NCBI GenBank assembly: GCA_946800325.1
Contig: OX326961.1
Location: 36,723,043 to 36,787,042, forward strand
Direction: 5' to 3'
Origin: Luzula sylvatica
Lineage: Eukaryota > Streptophyta > Magnoliopsida > Poales > Juncaceae
DNA length: 64,000 bases
Shown here: piece after piece, positions 11,590 to 23,500 of the stretch
Layout: the number at the start of each line of letters is the position of its first letter
How positions within the stretch are numbered: the first letter of the stretch is position 1
Notes under the pieces: model-generated
The model's input: the letters and a program-made list of their open reading frames with translations, nothing else
Database searches by the model: none
Told to the model about the DNA's origin: nothing
Translations under genes and position numbers: made by a program

Positions 11590-12770
11590 CTATACCTATA
11601 GTCTTCGCATGACATTCATGCTTAACTAGGAAGAAAGCAGTTTTTGTAAACGGTTCCGCTACGTTCCCGTTAGTGTCAATTTTTGTTAGGTATCTAATAC
11701 CTATTTAAATATAAGTTTGAGTGGTTATGTTATTTCAGTTTCTTTTGGTTTATTTTATTTCGACCATCGAAATAGATAACCAAAGAATCCTATTACTTGG
11801 GACAATACCAAGTATGATCAACACCTTGATCCATAACGTTTCCATTTCGGCTTCGTAAGCCGCATTGAATTCAAATTCCATCGTAGAATTTTCATTTTTA
11901 GTTGTTGTGAAACTTTTTCATACAACTTCAATTTAATTTAAGCAAAATATGTACACATTTCGTAAATGTGTTGTATTTTTGGAGAAATGCTATCTGTATA
12001 ATCCTTTCTAAAATGATATTGTTTATTAATTTCAATATGAATCCGAGTTTTTAAATGTTGCATAACTATTATGCATGTGTAAAGTATAACCATTATACAA
12101 CCATATTAAATTGTTTTCGTTTGAACCAACCATATGAAGTATTCGAAACGAAATATTCTTTGGATTCGATTGATAATTACGACACTTAATATGAACAATA
12201 TTTAAAGATTAGTACATATCATGGCGTATTTGGAATATTCTATTGTCGAAACATAAAATATCCAATTTTCTACTTTTCTTTAACTCGATGTCGTACATCG
12301 ATCCTCAGAAAAACTTCGCCATTCGACATTTGGAAGAAATCCGATATTGGATTTATGTACTGAAAACCATTTTCAGTGTTTTGTCGATGTACATACTTCA
12401 ATTCAGATCGAGAAATTTTAAATCTATCTTATAGATTTTTATGCTTATCTCATAAGTTGTCTCGTCTGAATTTTCATAGCGAAACGACAATCGTTTCCTA
12501 CGAATAATATATCGTTCATATATTTTAATATAAGAAATGTATGTGGCTCCCACTAACCTTCACATCTACACAAAGCTTTTCTTTTGCTCTTGATAATATT
12601 ATAACTAATTATAATTTTATCAGAATAAAATTCCAATTTCATGAATTATTCTTCAATCCATCAAATGGATCGTTGAAATTTGTATACTTTTCTTGGATTC
12701 TTTTGATCGATAAAACTATTAGGTTGTGTCACATACACATCCTTTAATATTTCCTATCAAGGAATACAGT
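11590..12770 (-). pseudogene. Decayed copia pol: reverse transcriptase and RNase H
   Basis: The reverse complement near 12,640-12,760 gives VYVTQPNSFIDQKNPRKVYK, then QRSI with a stop where the family has tyrosine, matching the copia RT block that leads to YGLKQ. Near 11,780-11,910 it gives STMEFEFNAAYEAE and LWIKVLIILGIVPSN, a degraded RNase H (family form STMEAEYVAASEA). Near 11,590-11,700 DTNGNVAEPFTKTAFF and KHECHA match the C-terminal end. Stops and frameshifts separate the blocks. The rest of the interior (12,800-15,150) shows no recognisable protein, and gag and integrase are not identifiable by eye. Confidence 0.75.
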
Positions 12771-15200
12771 CTTGTCACCAATTTGTCAAAATTCATAGTC
12801 ATACTATGTGAAATGACAAATATGATCCGAATGAATCAAGCGTGATTATTTGTGAAATCTTTTCTTCATGATCATATCATGAATTCTCGAATCTCATAAA
12901 CATTCTTGCTTTGTAAGTATACATATTCTAATCCACGTTAGCTTTCACTTTGAAAACTCACTTACATCCTATGGGTCATACCCTATGGAATGTTCAAACC
13001 AAGTTCTAAACTTGATGACATGCATGGATTGAATCATGAATTCCATGGCATTATGCCATGTGAAATTTTTATCCTTTATAGCATCATTTTAGCCCATCGA
13101 CTCATCATGTATGAGATCGATTCGTTTGTCACATTCTTTGATAAATTCACAATTTATTGATTCGTGATGTGTCTAAATTGATCTATAAAATCGCTTTGTG
13201 ACCTTGACTTGGATTCATCAACCTTTGATGAAATTCCAATCATTTCATCAGTTCATATGTCCCATTTCGAGTCTCGAACCTTTCGAGATCGATTCATCTC
13301 CCACTAGTTCGTATATATGTACGTGACATTAAGTTCCAAACTTATGCACATTAAGTTCTCCTCTAAGAAGGTTTCTTTTCGAACTATGAAAATCTTATTT
13401 TCATTGGGATATGAAAAATTTAGTATTCTTTAATTTATTCAAGAATATTCAATAAATGAACATATCAAATTTGAGATTTAATTTATCCAAAACCAGTTTT
13501 CGGATCAAATCTTCAAATCTTACAAAAGATAACATCGGAAGTTTTTATTAACATTGAACTATTAACGTGCCCGACTTTGGCCTGAAACCACGTTAACCCT
13601 CAATTTAATTTCTTTCCGATCCATATCACATATGGGGTCTTTTGCACCGACTTAGAAGGTATGTGATTAACCTTGGTCTTAAGGGTAAATTTTCAAATCT
13701 TATTTGAAATATTAGATTTTGATTTATCATCTATCAAACAAATGTCCAACAAAGTTTGATTCCTCCTCTCGGACACATTAATCTACATTGATGTTCCGAA
13801 TGAAAATAACTATGAAACTTTTCCATAAATTTTCTAGATGATTATCATACTCATAGCTTAAAATGTTCGTCTCTTCGATCTTATCGAAAGACTTTGATTT
13901 TCTCGCTTAGTTGACTTCGTATTTCATTTCGAAACGTTTTTGAACCATTCAAAATTATGTTTCAAACGCATTAAATAGATATCTTTATATCTACAATAAT
14001 CGTTAGTAAATATAATGAAATATTTGTAGCCTCCTCTTGCCTCCGAACTTACTTATTTACCTACATTCAAAATGTTTGGTTTTTGATAAGTCTTTTACCG
14101 TTTTTCCAACCTTTGGAAGGACACTTTTATCATCTTGATTAATTAACAAGTCTTGTACTTGTCATGCGAATCTTATTCGAATAAAACTAGTATTCCATCC
14201 AATGGATTCTAGAAATGTATATCTCATACACATTTTCAAGATGATAATGTCAAAAGAAGCTATTTCTATCAACTTTTGGATTAATCCTCCTCGGATTTAA
14301 CCTTTCTTTTGATATTGGGACAACAACTTGCCCAAATCCTTGATTGAGACAACGTTTGTCTTAATCATCCTTAGACTATTGTTTCTTATAAATCTTCAAA
14401 TTCCTTTGAAGGTTCGTGTCTTATGTATGTCAACATTTGACATACAATATTATTTGACTTCTTCTCAAGTTTGTCAAATTTTTGCTTTCTCTAATATCGA
14501 TCATATCGATATGATATTGGTGTTGCTTAAATTATTATTCTACATTAATTATGACATTGACAACTAACCGTGCGTACTTATTCTATATGCTTATATGATA
14601 TGAAATATGTTACTTTTATCAAATCAATAACCCTAATATTGATTCGGGATTCTTAATCCAATAACACTTCAAGACCCATATTTCATGATCCTCCCATAAG
14701 TGACTTTGGCCGACAAATGGGATCTCACTATTTAGGTAGGATAAATCCAATCGCATCCAATACGACTCTTGACCTTTTATAGGATTTCGGTATCGAATCA
14801 TATCATATATGATTCAAATTCCGTTTGTGCATCCTAACTATGCCCCGAACCCCAATCGGATTGGCTTGGACGGTTAAGTCACAACCATATTCACGTATCG
14901 TTCAATTGAGCTACAAATGCGCCCGACTTTGGCCTGAACCCGCATTTGTCCCCAATCAACGCTTGCCTCTCACGTTGATACATACAACAATGCACGCCCG
15001 ACTTTGGCCTGAAACCGTGCAAGGTGTGATGACCAACCTCGGAGGTTGTGAATCATGGAAGGCATTTCATGACTTAAGTATTATGCAGGGATTTATGTGA
15101 TATAATCTAATTATATCAATAAGCAAGTATATCATGATGAATGAACATAATTAATAATGATTAGAACCACAATTAAATAAATCAGGAAAAATTACACTGT

Positions 15201-15813
15201 GCGTCACGACGCAACATAACGTTCGTCATGACGCACCGTACTAAAATGGACTTCCATTGACTTCCGTCATGACGCAACATAACGTGCGTCACGACGGACT
15301 TCACAGGTCCGTCATGACGCCAGACAGTGCGTCACGACGGACCACACAAAACAATTTTGTTGTCCATTCCAGAAACTATTTCAGGTTCCTCCGTCATGAC
15401 GGTTGGTTACTACCGTCACGACGGACCGTGTTCTTCCGTCATGATGCCAGACGGTGCGTCATGACGGACTGTACAAAACCATTTTGTCCAGATTTCCAGA
15501 AACTTTTTGAGGTCCGTCCGTCATGACGGTTGGTTATACCGTCACGACGGACTGTTCTGGTCCGTCATGACGTCAGATGGTGCGTCATGACGCACTGTAC
15601 AAAACCATTTTGTTCAGTTTGCCAGAAACTTTTTGGGCTTCTACCGTCATGACGCACAAAATGGTCCGTCACGACGGTATCTATTTACACAGTGCGTCAT
15701 GACGCACAACTTTTGTGCGTCACGACGGACAGAGTGTAATGCCTCAGATCCAACTCTTGGATTTCCCGATATACTTGTGCGTCACGACGCAACATATCGT
15801 GCGTCATGACGCA
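15201..15813. repeat. Ten pairs of CGTCAYGACG palindromes in the copia leader/gag region
   Basis: Twenty copies begin at 15,202/15,224, 15,265/15,287, 15,310/15,330, 15,392/15,414, 15,437/15,457, 15,519/15,540, 15,563/15,583, 15,645/15,667, 15,695/15,718 and 15,780/15,802. Spacing within pairs is 20-23 bp. Pair starts alternate about 45 and 82 bp apart, a superunit of about 127 bp that also carries AAAACCATTTTGT and CCAGAAACTTTTT. In element orientation this follows the 5' LTR and primer binding site by about 230 bp. Confidence 0.93.
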
Positions 15814-16049
15814 CCAGACCTGAATGTCAGTTTTATTTTGTAATTTTAACAGATTTTAATCGTTTCAAAAACGATTAATCACGAACAATTCATGATTACT
15901 TCTAGATTCTTTTAATCATCTCATGATCAAATACTAGTAAGATTTCTATGGTCCTAATTTTATAACTACATGATTATGTCCTAAAATTCTACATGAAATT
16001 CCGAATAACACTTATTCGAAATCGATTCGACGATCGAATCGTGACGATT

Positions 16050-16062
16050 GCTCTGATACCAC
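16050..16062 (-). other. Primer binding site (initiator tRNA-Met)
   Basis: The minus strand reads GTGGTATCAGAGC directly after the LTR end. TGGTATCAGAGC is the standard plant copia and gypsy PBS complementary to the 3' end of initiator methionine tRNA. It fixes the element's orientation. Confidence 0.92.
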
Positions 16063-17023
16063 TGTTGGGTATCGGCGTCACTACCGAGCCCCGCGCAGCG
16101 GATTGAGAGGCCCGGTCCGACCCGATCCCGAGGACCACGTCAACGACTCGAAAGTACGAATCATGAAATACATCTAACCTATGAAATTAACGCTTAATTC
16201 ATAGAGAATCATACCGCGTGAAATTGATCACGGAGACGGGTTGACTCTGTTAGCTGCTGCTTGCTTCGATTCCGGCGACACGCACGTCCCACGCCCGCGC
16301 GATTCGACACCTAATACGAAGCTCCAATTTGTCGTATACAACCGGAATTTATCCGGTTCGTCTCCGACCTTGCTCGTCCTTGCTCTCGATTGATCACAGT
16401 CGAAGATCTCAGTTGAGATCTCTCTACTCGTATCCACCTCGAGCTAACGTCTTTCGGTTGCGGCGAATTCCCCTAAAATTCCCGCAAACTTGCTCAAAAC
16501 AATCTCCAATTCTCCTTCACTTGTCACACAAGTTTCTCTCTTCTTCTCAAGAATTAGGTCTGGCAGCCAGAGAGAGAGAGGAAGAAGAATCCACAGATCT
16601 TATATTAATCTGAGAGTTAATGGTGTATTAATGAGTATCAGAAACTGCTAATCCAGAATTCGGATCACTGTGCGTCATGACGCACGATATGGTGCGTCAT
16701 GACGCACAAGTCACATTTACTTGGATATAGCCGTTACACAGTGTACCGTCATGACGCACGATAACGTCCGTCATGACGCACCACTCATGTGTACCGTCAT
16801 GACGCAAGATAACTTGCGTCATGACGCACTACTCACAGATTGGCTTTCTCAGAATTACTCTATTGTGCGTCATGACGCACAATTTGGTGCGTCATGACGC
16901 ACCATGTAATTTCTGCCAGATTTGCATAATCTTATTATGCATCCAATCGTTCCGACGAACACGTATGTTTGTCTACACTCATTTGTACATTCAACTAGTT
17001 GATCTGTAACTGTATTTCCTTCA
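16063..17023 (-). repeat. Right LTR (5' LTR in element orientation)
   Basis: Second 961-bp LTR, essentially identical to the left one, including the eight palindromes, here at 16,672-16,901. Confidence 0.93.
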
Positions 17024-17689
17024 ATAAATAGAACCACTTACACCTTCTCTCTCCCAACCTTTTACAAAAACTCATTTCTACATCTAAAAGAGAGAAAGAT
17101 TACAAGCCGTGATTTCCCAAATCTCTTGATAGTGTGATTCAACCCTCTAGATCCAAGATCTATCTTCGATTCTTCCCTTCTATACGATTCCCAACTCACG
17201 TGACCGATCATGCTGTAGTTCGTATTAGAAACGTGTAATAGGCTAATTCTTGAAGTGTAAAGCCCGCCATAGATCGATAGAAAACGTGTAAATCGATCTA
17301 GGCAAAATCTTGTACGAGTGAGTTGGAATTCAATCGAACGCCGAAACGGCACAAGGCCTTCCCGGAGACGTAGGTACTTGCCACTAATCGAATCGGTCGA
17401 TTAAGCAAGTAACGGGTGAGTTAAAGCTTCAAAGCAACCACCTACCGAACTCCGTAACAAACATCGTGTGTTCATCTCTTTGGTATTTGCATTTATTTAC
17501 TTCTATCATTTTAAGCTTCCGCAACATTGAAAATTGGTACACCAAATAGAAAATTGTAGATTAGGATTACCTATTCACCCCCCTCTAGGTTAAAATTAAC
17601 CAACAGTGGTTTATTCGAATTTTCGAGGTTTCATTTTCGTGCCTTATTTGAATTGTCGTTGCTTATTTGGATTGTTGTATTTGTTTAAT

Positions 17690-18595
17690 TGAGGCTTTAT
17701 TATAATTATTTAATTATTTATTCTAAATATTATTAATATAAATTTAATATTATTTAATTATTTATTTATATTATAATTATTGAAAAATTATTAATATAAA
17801 TTTATATTATTTATTTTAAATATTATTTATATTATAATTACTGAAATATTATTAATATAAATTTATATTATTTATTTTAAATATTATTTATTAATATTAT
17901 AATTATGAAAATATTATTAATATAAATTTAATATTATTTAATTATTTATTAATATTATAATTATTGAAATAAATTTATTAATATTATAATTATTAAAATA
18001 AATTTATTATTATTTAATTATTTATTTATATTAATAATATAAATTTAATATTATTTAATTATTTATTAATATCATAATTCGGATATTATTATTTAATATT
18101 ATTAATATAAATTTAATATTATTTAATTATTTATTTATATTATAATTATTGAAATATTATTAATATAAATTTATATTATTTATTAATATTATAATTATTA
18201 AAATATTATTAATATAAATTTAATATTATTTAATTATTTATTATTATTATAATTATTAAAATAAATTTATTATTATTTAATTATTTATTAATATTATAAT
18301 TATTGTAATATTATTTATTTTAAATATTATTTATATTATAATTATTGAAATATTATTAATATAAATTTATATTATTTATTAATATTATAATTATGGAAAT
18401 ATTATTTAATTATTTATTAATATTATAATTATTGAAATAAATTTATTAATATTATAATTATTAAAATAAATTTATTATTATTTAATTATTTATTTATATT
18501 ATTAATATAAATTTAATATTATTTAATTATTTATTAATATTATAATTATTAAAATATTATTAATATTCGGATATTAATAAATAATTAAATAATAA
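17690..18595. repeat. AT-rich tandem region
   Basis: About 900 bp composed almost only of A and T, built from degenerate repeats of TTTAATTATTTATTAATATT and ATAATTATTGAAATATTATT. It belongs to the CACTA-like relic. No coding sequence is present. Confidence 0.85.
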
Positions 18596-18597
18596 TA

Positions 18598-18790
18598 TCA
18601 GCGACGGCCCGCCGGAGATACTCTCTGCGACGGTCCGCCGGAGATACTCTCTGCGACGGTCCGCCGGAGATAATATCAGCGACGGCCCGCCGGAGATACT
18701 CTCTGCGACGGTCCGCCGGAGATAATATCAGCGACGGCCCGCCGGAAAAAGTAACATCAGCGACGCCCCTTTCAGCGACGGGAGATCAGC
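18598..18790. repeat. Right-side CACTA-type subterminal repeats
   Basis: Seven units of about 25-30 bp, of the form GCGACGGTCCGCCGGAGATA or CAGCGACGGCCCGCCGGA, in tandem. They resemble the left cluster at 5,760-6,275 but use CCGCCGG where the left uses CCGTCG. Confidence 0.8.
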
Positions 18791-18798
18791 GACGGGTT

Positions 18799-19363
18799 TA
18801 GGGATGTCAACGGGACGGGTCGGGTTCGGGTAAGCCTCCCCCATACCCGAACCCGAAATTTCGGGTATTACCCGAACCCGAACCCAAAATACCCGCGGGA
18901 AAAAATACAAACCCGAACCCGAACCCGCGGGTAACGGGTATACCCGAACCCGAACCCGTTACCCGAAAATTATTAATAAATAATCTAAAAAAAATTAAAA
19001 AATTAAAAATTATTATACAAATACGTAAAATTATCAATAATTTTAAATACATAAAACAAACAACTTGTACAAATACATCAAAAATCCAAATATTACAAAT
19101 AATTAATCCATAAAACATCCAAAATTTTCTTATTATGGGTAATTTTCGGGTAATTTTCGGGTATTTTTCGGGTATGGGTTCGGGTTCGGATAACGGGTAT
19201 ACCTGCGAGTAAAAAATTTCTCCCGAACCCGAACCCGAACCCGGACCGGGTATTTTTTTTCGGGTATTACCCGACCCGCGGGTATTTTTTTCGGGTATTA
19301 TCCGCCCCGTTCGGGTCGGGTACCCGCGGGTTCGGGTTTCTACCCGGCCCATTGACATCCCTA
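18799..19363. mobile_element. hAT-like MITE, TAGGGATGTCAA type
   Basis: The ends are TAGGGATGTCAACGGGACGG and its near inverse CCATTGACATCCCTA. Both subterminal regions are dense in GGGTTCGGGT/ACCCGAACCC and the middle is AT-rich. No clean 8-bp target duplication is present: the left flank is CAGCGACGGGT-type repeat, the right flank a tandem CTAGTTATCC. The left end adjoins the point where the CACTA-like sequence stops. The minus-strand open frame across it is low-complexity. Confidence 0.75.
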
Positions 19364-19413
19364 GTTATCCCTAGTTATCCGCACCTTGTTGAAATTTTAA
19401 CAAAATACATTAG

Positions 19414-20457
19414 GACGAATCCCTTATTAGGACGAACCAAGAAACGTCAGCCTCAAGGCCTCCCGTACAGATACTTCTCTCAACAACCGGTACGGCAAAA
19501 GAGGGGGCAGAGAATGAGACGGATGGGACTTTAGCCGAAAGTGAAACAGGAGCATTAATGACATTAAATGTTGAGAAGAAAGATGGGGGACAAGAGGAGA
19601 TTCCGAGGATAACGTGGGCTCAGAAGGGAAAGGACAAGGTCCAACCATCCCCTGCCACATCGTCCAACATGCCCAATGAAATGGTGCCTTTGGGTGAACA
19701 AGGTATCCCTCAAACATTACCATATAAATTTACGGGTGAAACATCACATAGCAAAAAGATAATTAACACTAAAATGGCACACAAATTCATCAATATGGTA
19801 AAAAAAAACAACAGAAGGAAGTCCAACAGAACCCCAAAAAAAATTACCTTCTTTGATGGAACGAATCCATCCCCTCTACAAAAGAATACTAATAGAAAAT
19901 TAATAAAATCTAATACTAATACTAATAAAAATATGACTAAAGCAAACGACTATATAAAAGCTTTAGAAGTAGAAGCTGCGGATCCATTAGGGCTCACTAT
20001 CAACCAAATAAATGAGATAAGGAATTTAGTGGGCCTACCTGATCAAAAGCCCAATAACTTGGGTCCTGTTAAAATAAATGGACAAGGTCCAACTATGAAA
20101 ACAAATGCTATGATAGCAGCAGCAATCGAAAGTGAAAAAAATGATGCTATTACAATTAATGAGATGGCCCACAACTTGCAAGAAAATACACCAAAAAACA
20201 CATCAAAACCTGTGGACTCCATAACAAAAATATGTGCCAAAACGAAACCCAAAAAAATTGGTTCCCTCTCTAGTCAGAGAGATGGGAACAAAAATGCGGA
20301 TGCAGAGGAAAATAACTCTAATATTTGCAACTTTTCTAATCCAATTGCAATCACAACCATCACCCAGAAATTTGGGTTCGAAGAGGATGAACAAAGCCGA
20401 GACGACTATTTAGATCAAGTAGACTATGGAGAGGATGACTGTCTATACGGACTCTAA
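19414..20457 (+). pseudogene. LINE ORF1, 5'-truncated (RNA-binding protein remnant)
   Basis: The frame is open from 19,414, just after an in-frame TAG, to 20,457; the first ATG is at 19,558 (299 codons). The translated part is Lys/Asn-rich and ends in an acidic tail (DDYLDQVDYGEDDCLYGL). The second LINE's ORF1 ends in a similar tail (DDYIDLVDYDEEETCYVD), which supports the assignment. The N-terminal domains and zinc knuckle expected of plant L1 ORF1 are missing, so the element is probably unable to supply its own ORF1 protein. Confidence 0.7.
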
Positions 20458-20510
20458 ATGCGTCGATGACGCAATATTAGCCACAAGGGCTCCTACCTAG
20501 ATTAGTTTTC

Positions 20511-23500
20511 ATGAATGTAAAATTATTTAATTTCCTCTCGATATTATTTTGGAATGTCAAGGGTCTTGGCGAGGCCGAAAAATGTAAACTCGTCAAAGAT
20601 ACCACTAGACATGCTAGTTGCAATATCTTTTGTATGCAAGAAACGAAAAAAAATGCAATCAACTATTTCGATATGAAAAAAGTTTGCCCTAACAATATAA
20701 GCAATTTCGCATGCAAAAATGCCGACAATTCTCGCGGGGGTATCCTTACGGCTTGGTCAAACGACTTTGTATTACAAAACTCCCATATAGGCATGTTCTC
20801 ATTAACAATAACTCTCTCATTATTAAACGGTTTCTCTTTCCAACTCACAAATGTGTATGGCCCAACTTCCGCTGACGCCAAACAAAATTTCATTAATGAG
20901 CTATACGCATTAAAACCAAACAATATTCCGTGGATTGTAGTAGGAGACTACAATCTCATAAGGACCACAAGAGAGAGTACGGGTAACGCACACTTACTAA
21001 CCCACATCAACATGTTTAATGATTTTATAAACAATAGCGATCTAGTGGAAGTCCCTCTACGTGGTAGAAACTTCACTTGGACAAGCAAAAGGCAAACCCC
21101 CACTTTGTCGAAACTAGATAGAGCGCTAGCCTCCCACCATTTCCTTACTCTAAATACGATCATGCAATCCGTTGAACTTCCGATGGTAACCTCGGATCAT
21201 GCACCCCTAAAGCTAACCTTCTCGGTACAAAAAAATACAAAATCAAAATCTTGCAATTTAGAAAGAGCATGGCTCCTAAAAAATGAAAGTTACGAAATCT
21301 TCCAAAATGCTTGGACAAGACCGCAAAATGGTAACTCCGCAAAGAACTTCATCCTCAAAACAATAACCGCTTCGAAAGATCTAACGACTTGGGCAAAAAA
21401 TAATTTCGGCAAACCGGACCCGCCCTTGGCGACTTGCAAAAAATTCATAGAACTCCTTGACAAATTAGAAGAAAAAAGAACTCTTAATAACGAGGAGAGA
21501 AAGCTCCGAATTGATCTCAAAGTAGAAGCCCAAAATCTTGCCCTAAAATCGGAAACATATTGGCAACAAAGAAGCTCGTCGAATTGGATCAAAATGGGGG
21601 ACAAGAACAATGCTTACTTCCACGCTCTTGCCTCGCAAAGAAGAAATAGAAACTTTATCACGCAAATACAATCCGACAACACGACACTCAATACAACGAC
21701 TACAATTTTAAATGAATTTTACACCCACTTCAAGAACTCCATGGGGTCTAAGCCCGCGGACACAACAATTAATCTCGACATACTTTTAGGTCCTACCAAT
21801 AACGCCGTCAATTTAGATTCCCTAACGTTGCCTTTTGAGGATGATGAAATCAAGTCCATATCTCATAACCTTAAGAAGAGAAAATCATGCGGTCCCGATG
21901 GGATACCGGCCGAATACGTCTTCAAGCATTGGGAAGTAATGCAAAACGACTTAAAAAAAATGATCAACGATTTTTATGAGAACAAATTAGATTTATGGAG
22001 AATAAATCAAGCATGTATCACTTTAATTCCAAAGAAAAATGAAGCAATTATGATAGGAGACTTTAGACCCATTAGCGTCATCAACATCCCAATTAAAATT
22101 ATAACTAAGCTATTGGCAAATAGGCTACAACCACGACTCTCCGAACTTATTCCCCTAAACCAATCCGCCTTCATCAAGAAAAGATCGATAACGGATTCCT
22201 ACCTCGTAGCAAGGGAATATCTAAATTATCTAAAGAAAAATAAAATCCCATCAATAATGCTCTCAATCGACATCCAAAAAGCGTTTGATAACGTCTCTTG
22301 GGACTTTCTTTTGAAACTTCTAAAACAACGTAACTTCCCGCAAAGATGGATTTCATGGATCCATAACATTCTAATCTCCTCCTCCTCCTCTATTAAAATT
22401 AATGGGGAATTCTCTCCATACTTCTTCCATCAAAGAGGGTTACGACAAGGCGACCCCCTCTCCCCCCTCCTCTTCAACTTAGCAATCGACATAATACAAA
22501 ATTTGATCAAAAAAATCAAAAGTCTTATCACGAATGAGTGTGGTTTTGAAACACAAATTTTACAATACGCGGACGACACATTATTATTTATTGAAGCTAA
22601 CCCAAACAACCTTAAAGTAATGGCACAAACGTTAGACCTCTTCCAAGAAATCACGGGCCTAACAATAAATAAAGAAAAAACGAGTTTCCATCCGATTAAC
22701 ATCCCGACTCACCTACATGAAACGATTGCGAGGCTACTCTCTTGCAACAAAAAAGAGCTCCCCTTTAAATACCTTGGAATGCCTCTAACAATTATAAGAC
22801 CAAAAAAAGTAATCTTCCTACCATTAATCAAGAAAATCCAACAAAGAATTTCATCATGGAAAGCTAAATTACTATCTTTTGGAGGGAGATTAACCTTGGT
22901 AAAATCGTCTTTAAGCTCGCTTCCGATCTACCAAATGCAAACAATGCAACTACCAATTGGAGTAGTAAATGAAATTACGAAGCTAATTAGAGCTTTCCTT
23001 TGGAAAGGAACGGACAAATGTAATCCCGTAAATTGCCTAGTAAATTGGGAAAAAATAACGATGCCGAAGAAATATGGAGGCTTGGGTATCTTAAACCTAA
23101 TAGATCAAAATAAGGCTTTACTCCTAAACACTTTATGGAAGATGGACACCTCGAACGAAAACCTTTGGTCCGCATGCTTAGAAAAGCTATACGGAATACA
23201 AAAATCATCCGACTTACCGAATATCCCGGAGGCATCCCTTTCGTTCTTCCTAAAAGACTTAATAAAACTCTTGCCTCTATACAACGCATGCATAAAACTA
23301 GATATCCGATCCAACCATGTAGTATGGAATTGGAACGCCAAAGAAACATACACGGCAAAATCGGCATACGGCTTCATTAGAAATCCGGGCATAATAGCCT
23401 ATTGGCACAACGATCTTTGGAAAATGAAAATTCCTCCGAAAATACACTTCTTTCTTTGGCTTCTCTTTCACGATAGACTTAACACGGCCGAGGTCCTTGG

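Larger units (their letters stand above)
9472..17023 (-). mobile_element. Ty1/copia LTR retrotransposon, minus orientation, non-autonomous
   Basis: Two direct LTRs of 961 bp (9,472-10,432 and 16,063-17,023) are bounded by TG...CA and flanked by ATAAA (9,467-9,471 and 17,024-17,028). A primer binding site matching initiator tRNA-Met (TGGTATCAGAGC) adjoins the right LTR and a polypurine tract adjoins the left LTR, so the element reads right to left. The internal 5.6 kb shows decayed copia reverse transcriptase and RNase H (about 11,590-12,770). On the element's coding strand no open frame much longer than 60 codons is seen. By eye the LTRs differ at one base (about 9,942 versus 16,533). The motif CCCGACTTTGGCCTGAA recurs internally near 13,569, 14,923 and 14,999. 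Confidence 0.93.
8646..17605 (+). mobile_element. Solo LTR (about 1.4 kb) with 5-bp TSD, itself split by a copia element
   Basis: The element starts TGTTGATCC at 8,646 and ends AACCAACA at 17,605 and is flanked by GTGGT at 8,641-8,645 and 17,606-17,610. With the nested element and its extra TSD copy (9,472-17,028) removed, about 1.4 kb remains with TG...CA ends and no internal region, so it is a solo LTR. Plus-strand polarity is suggested by a TATAAATAG box at the nested insertion point and a CACCCCCCTCTAG motif near the 3' end, common in large plant LTR families. The part before the TATA box holds the palindrome array; the part after (17,024-17,605) holds no gene. Confidence 0.85.
5745..18798. 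mobile_element. CACTA-like (En/Spm) relic, split by a nested LTR insertion
   Basis: The left end reads ACTACAACAGATGGGC (the expected initial C of CACTA is T), followed by dense subterminal repeats pairing CGACGG with CCGTCG up to about 6,275. A second cluster of CAGCGACGG/CCGCCGG repeats at 18,598-18,790 marks the other side. Between them are a pyrimidine-rich block (6,290-6,530), a long T-rich stretch with degenerate TTTTAAATCTG repeats and no gene (6,600-8,000), a broken two-exon coding remnant (8,058-8,389), a 30-bp tandem repeat and an AT-rich tandem region. The solo LTR at 8,646-17,605 interrupts it. No mirrored right terminus is seen; it appears lost where the MITE at 18,799 begins. 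Confidence 0.6.

Noticed and set aside
15201..15813. CRISPR-like appearance: regular short palindromic repeats with spacers
   Set aside because: This is a plant nuclear LTR retrotransposon. Spacers are themselves repeated in a 127-bp unit and there are no cas genes.
18807..19358. 183-codon minus-strand frame rich in Gly, Ser and Arg
   Set aside because: It spans both GGGTTCGGGT-rich ends and the AT-rich centre of a MITE. Low complexity and no domain.
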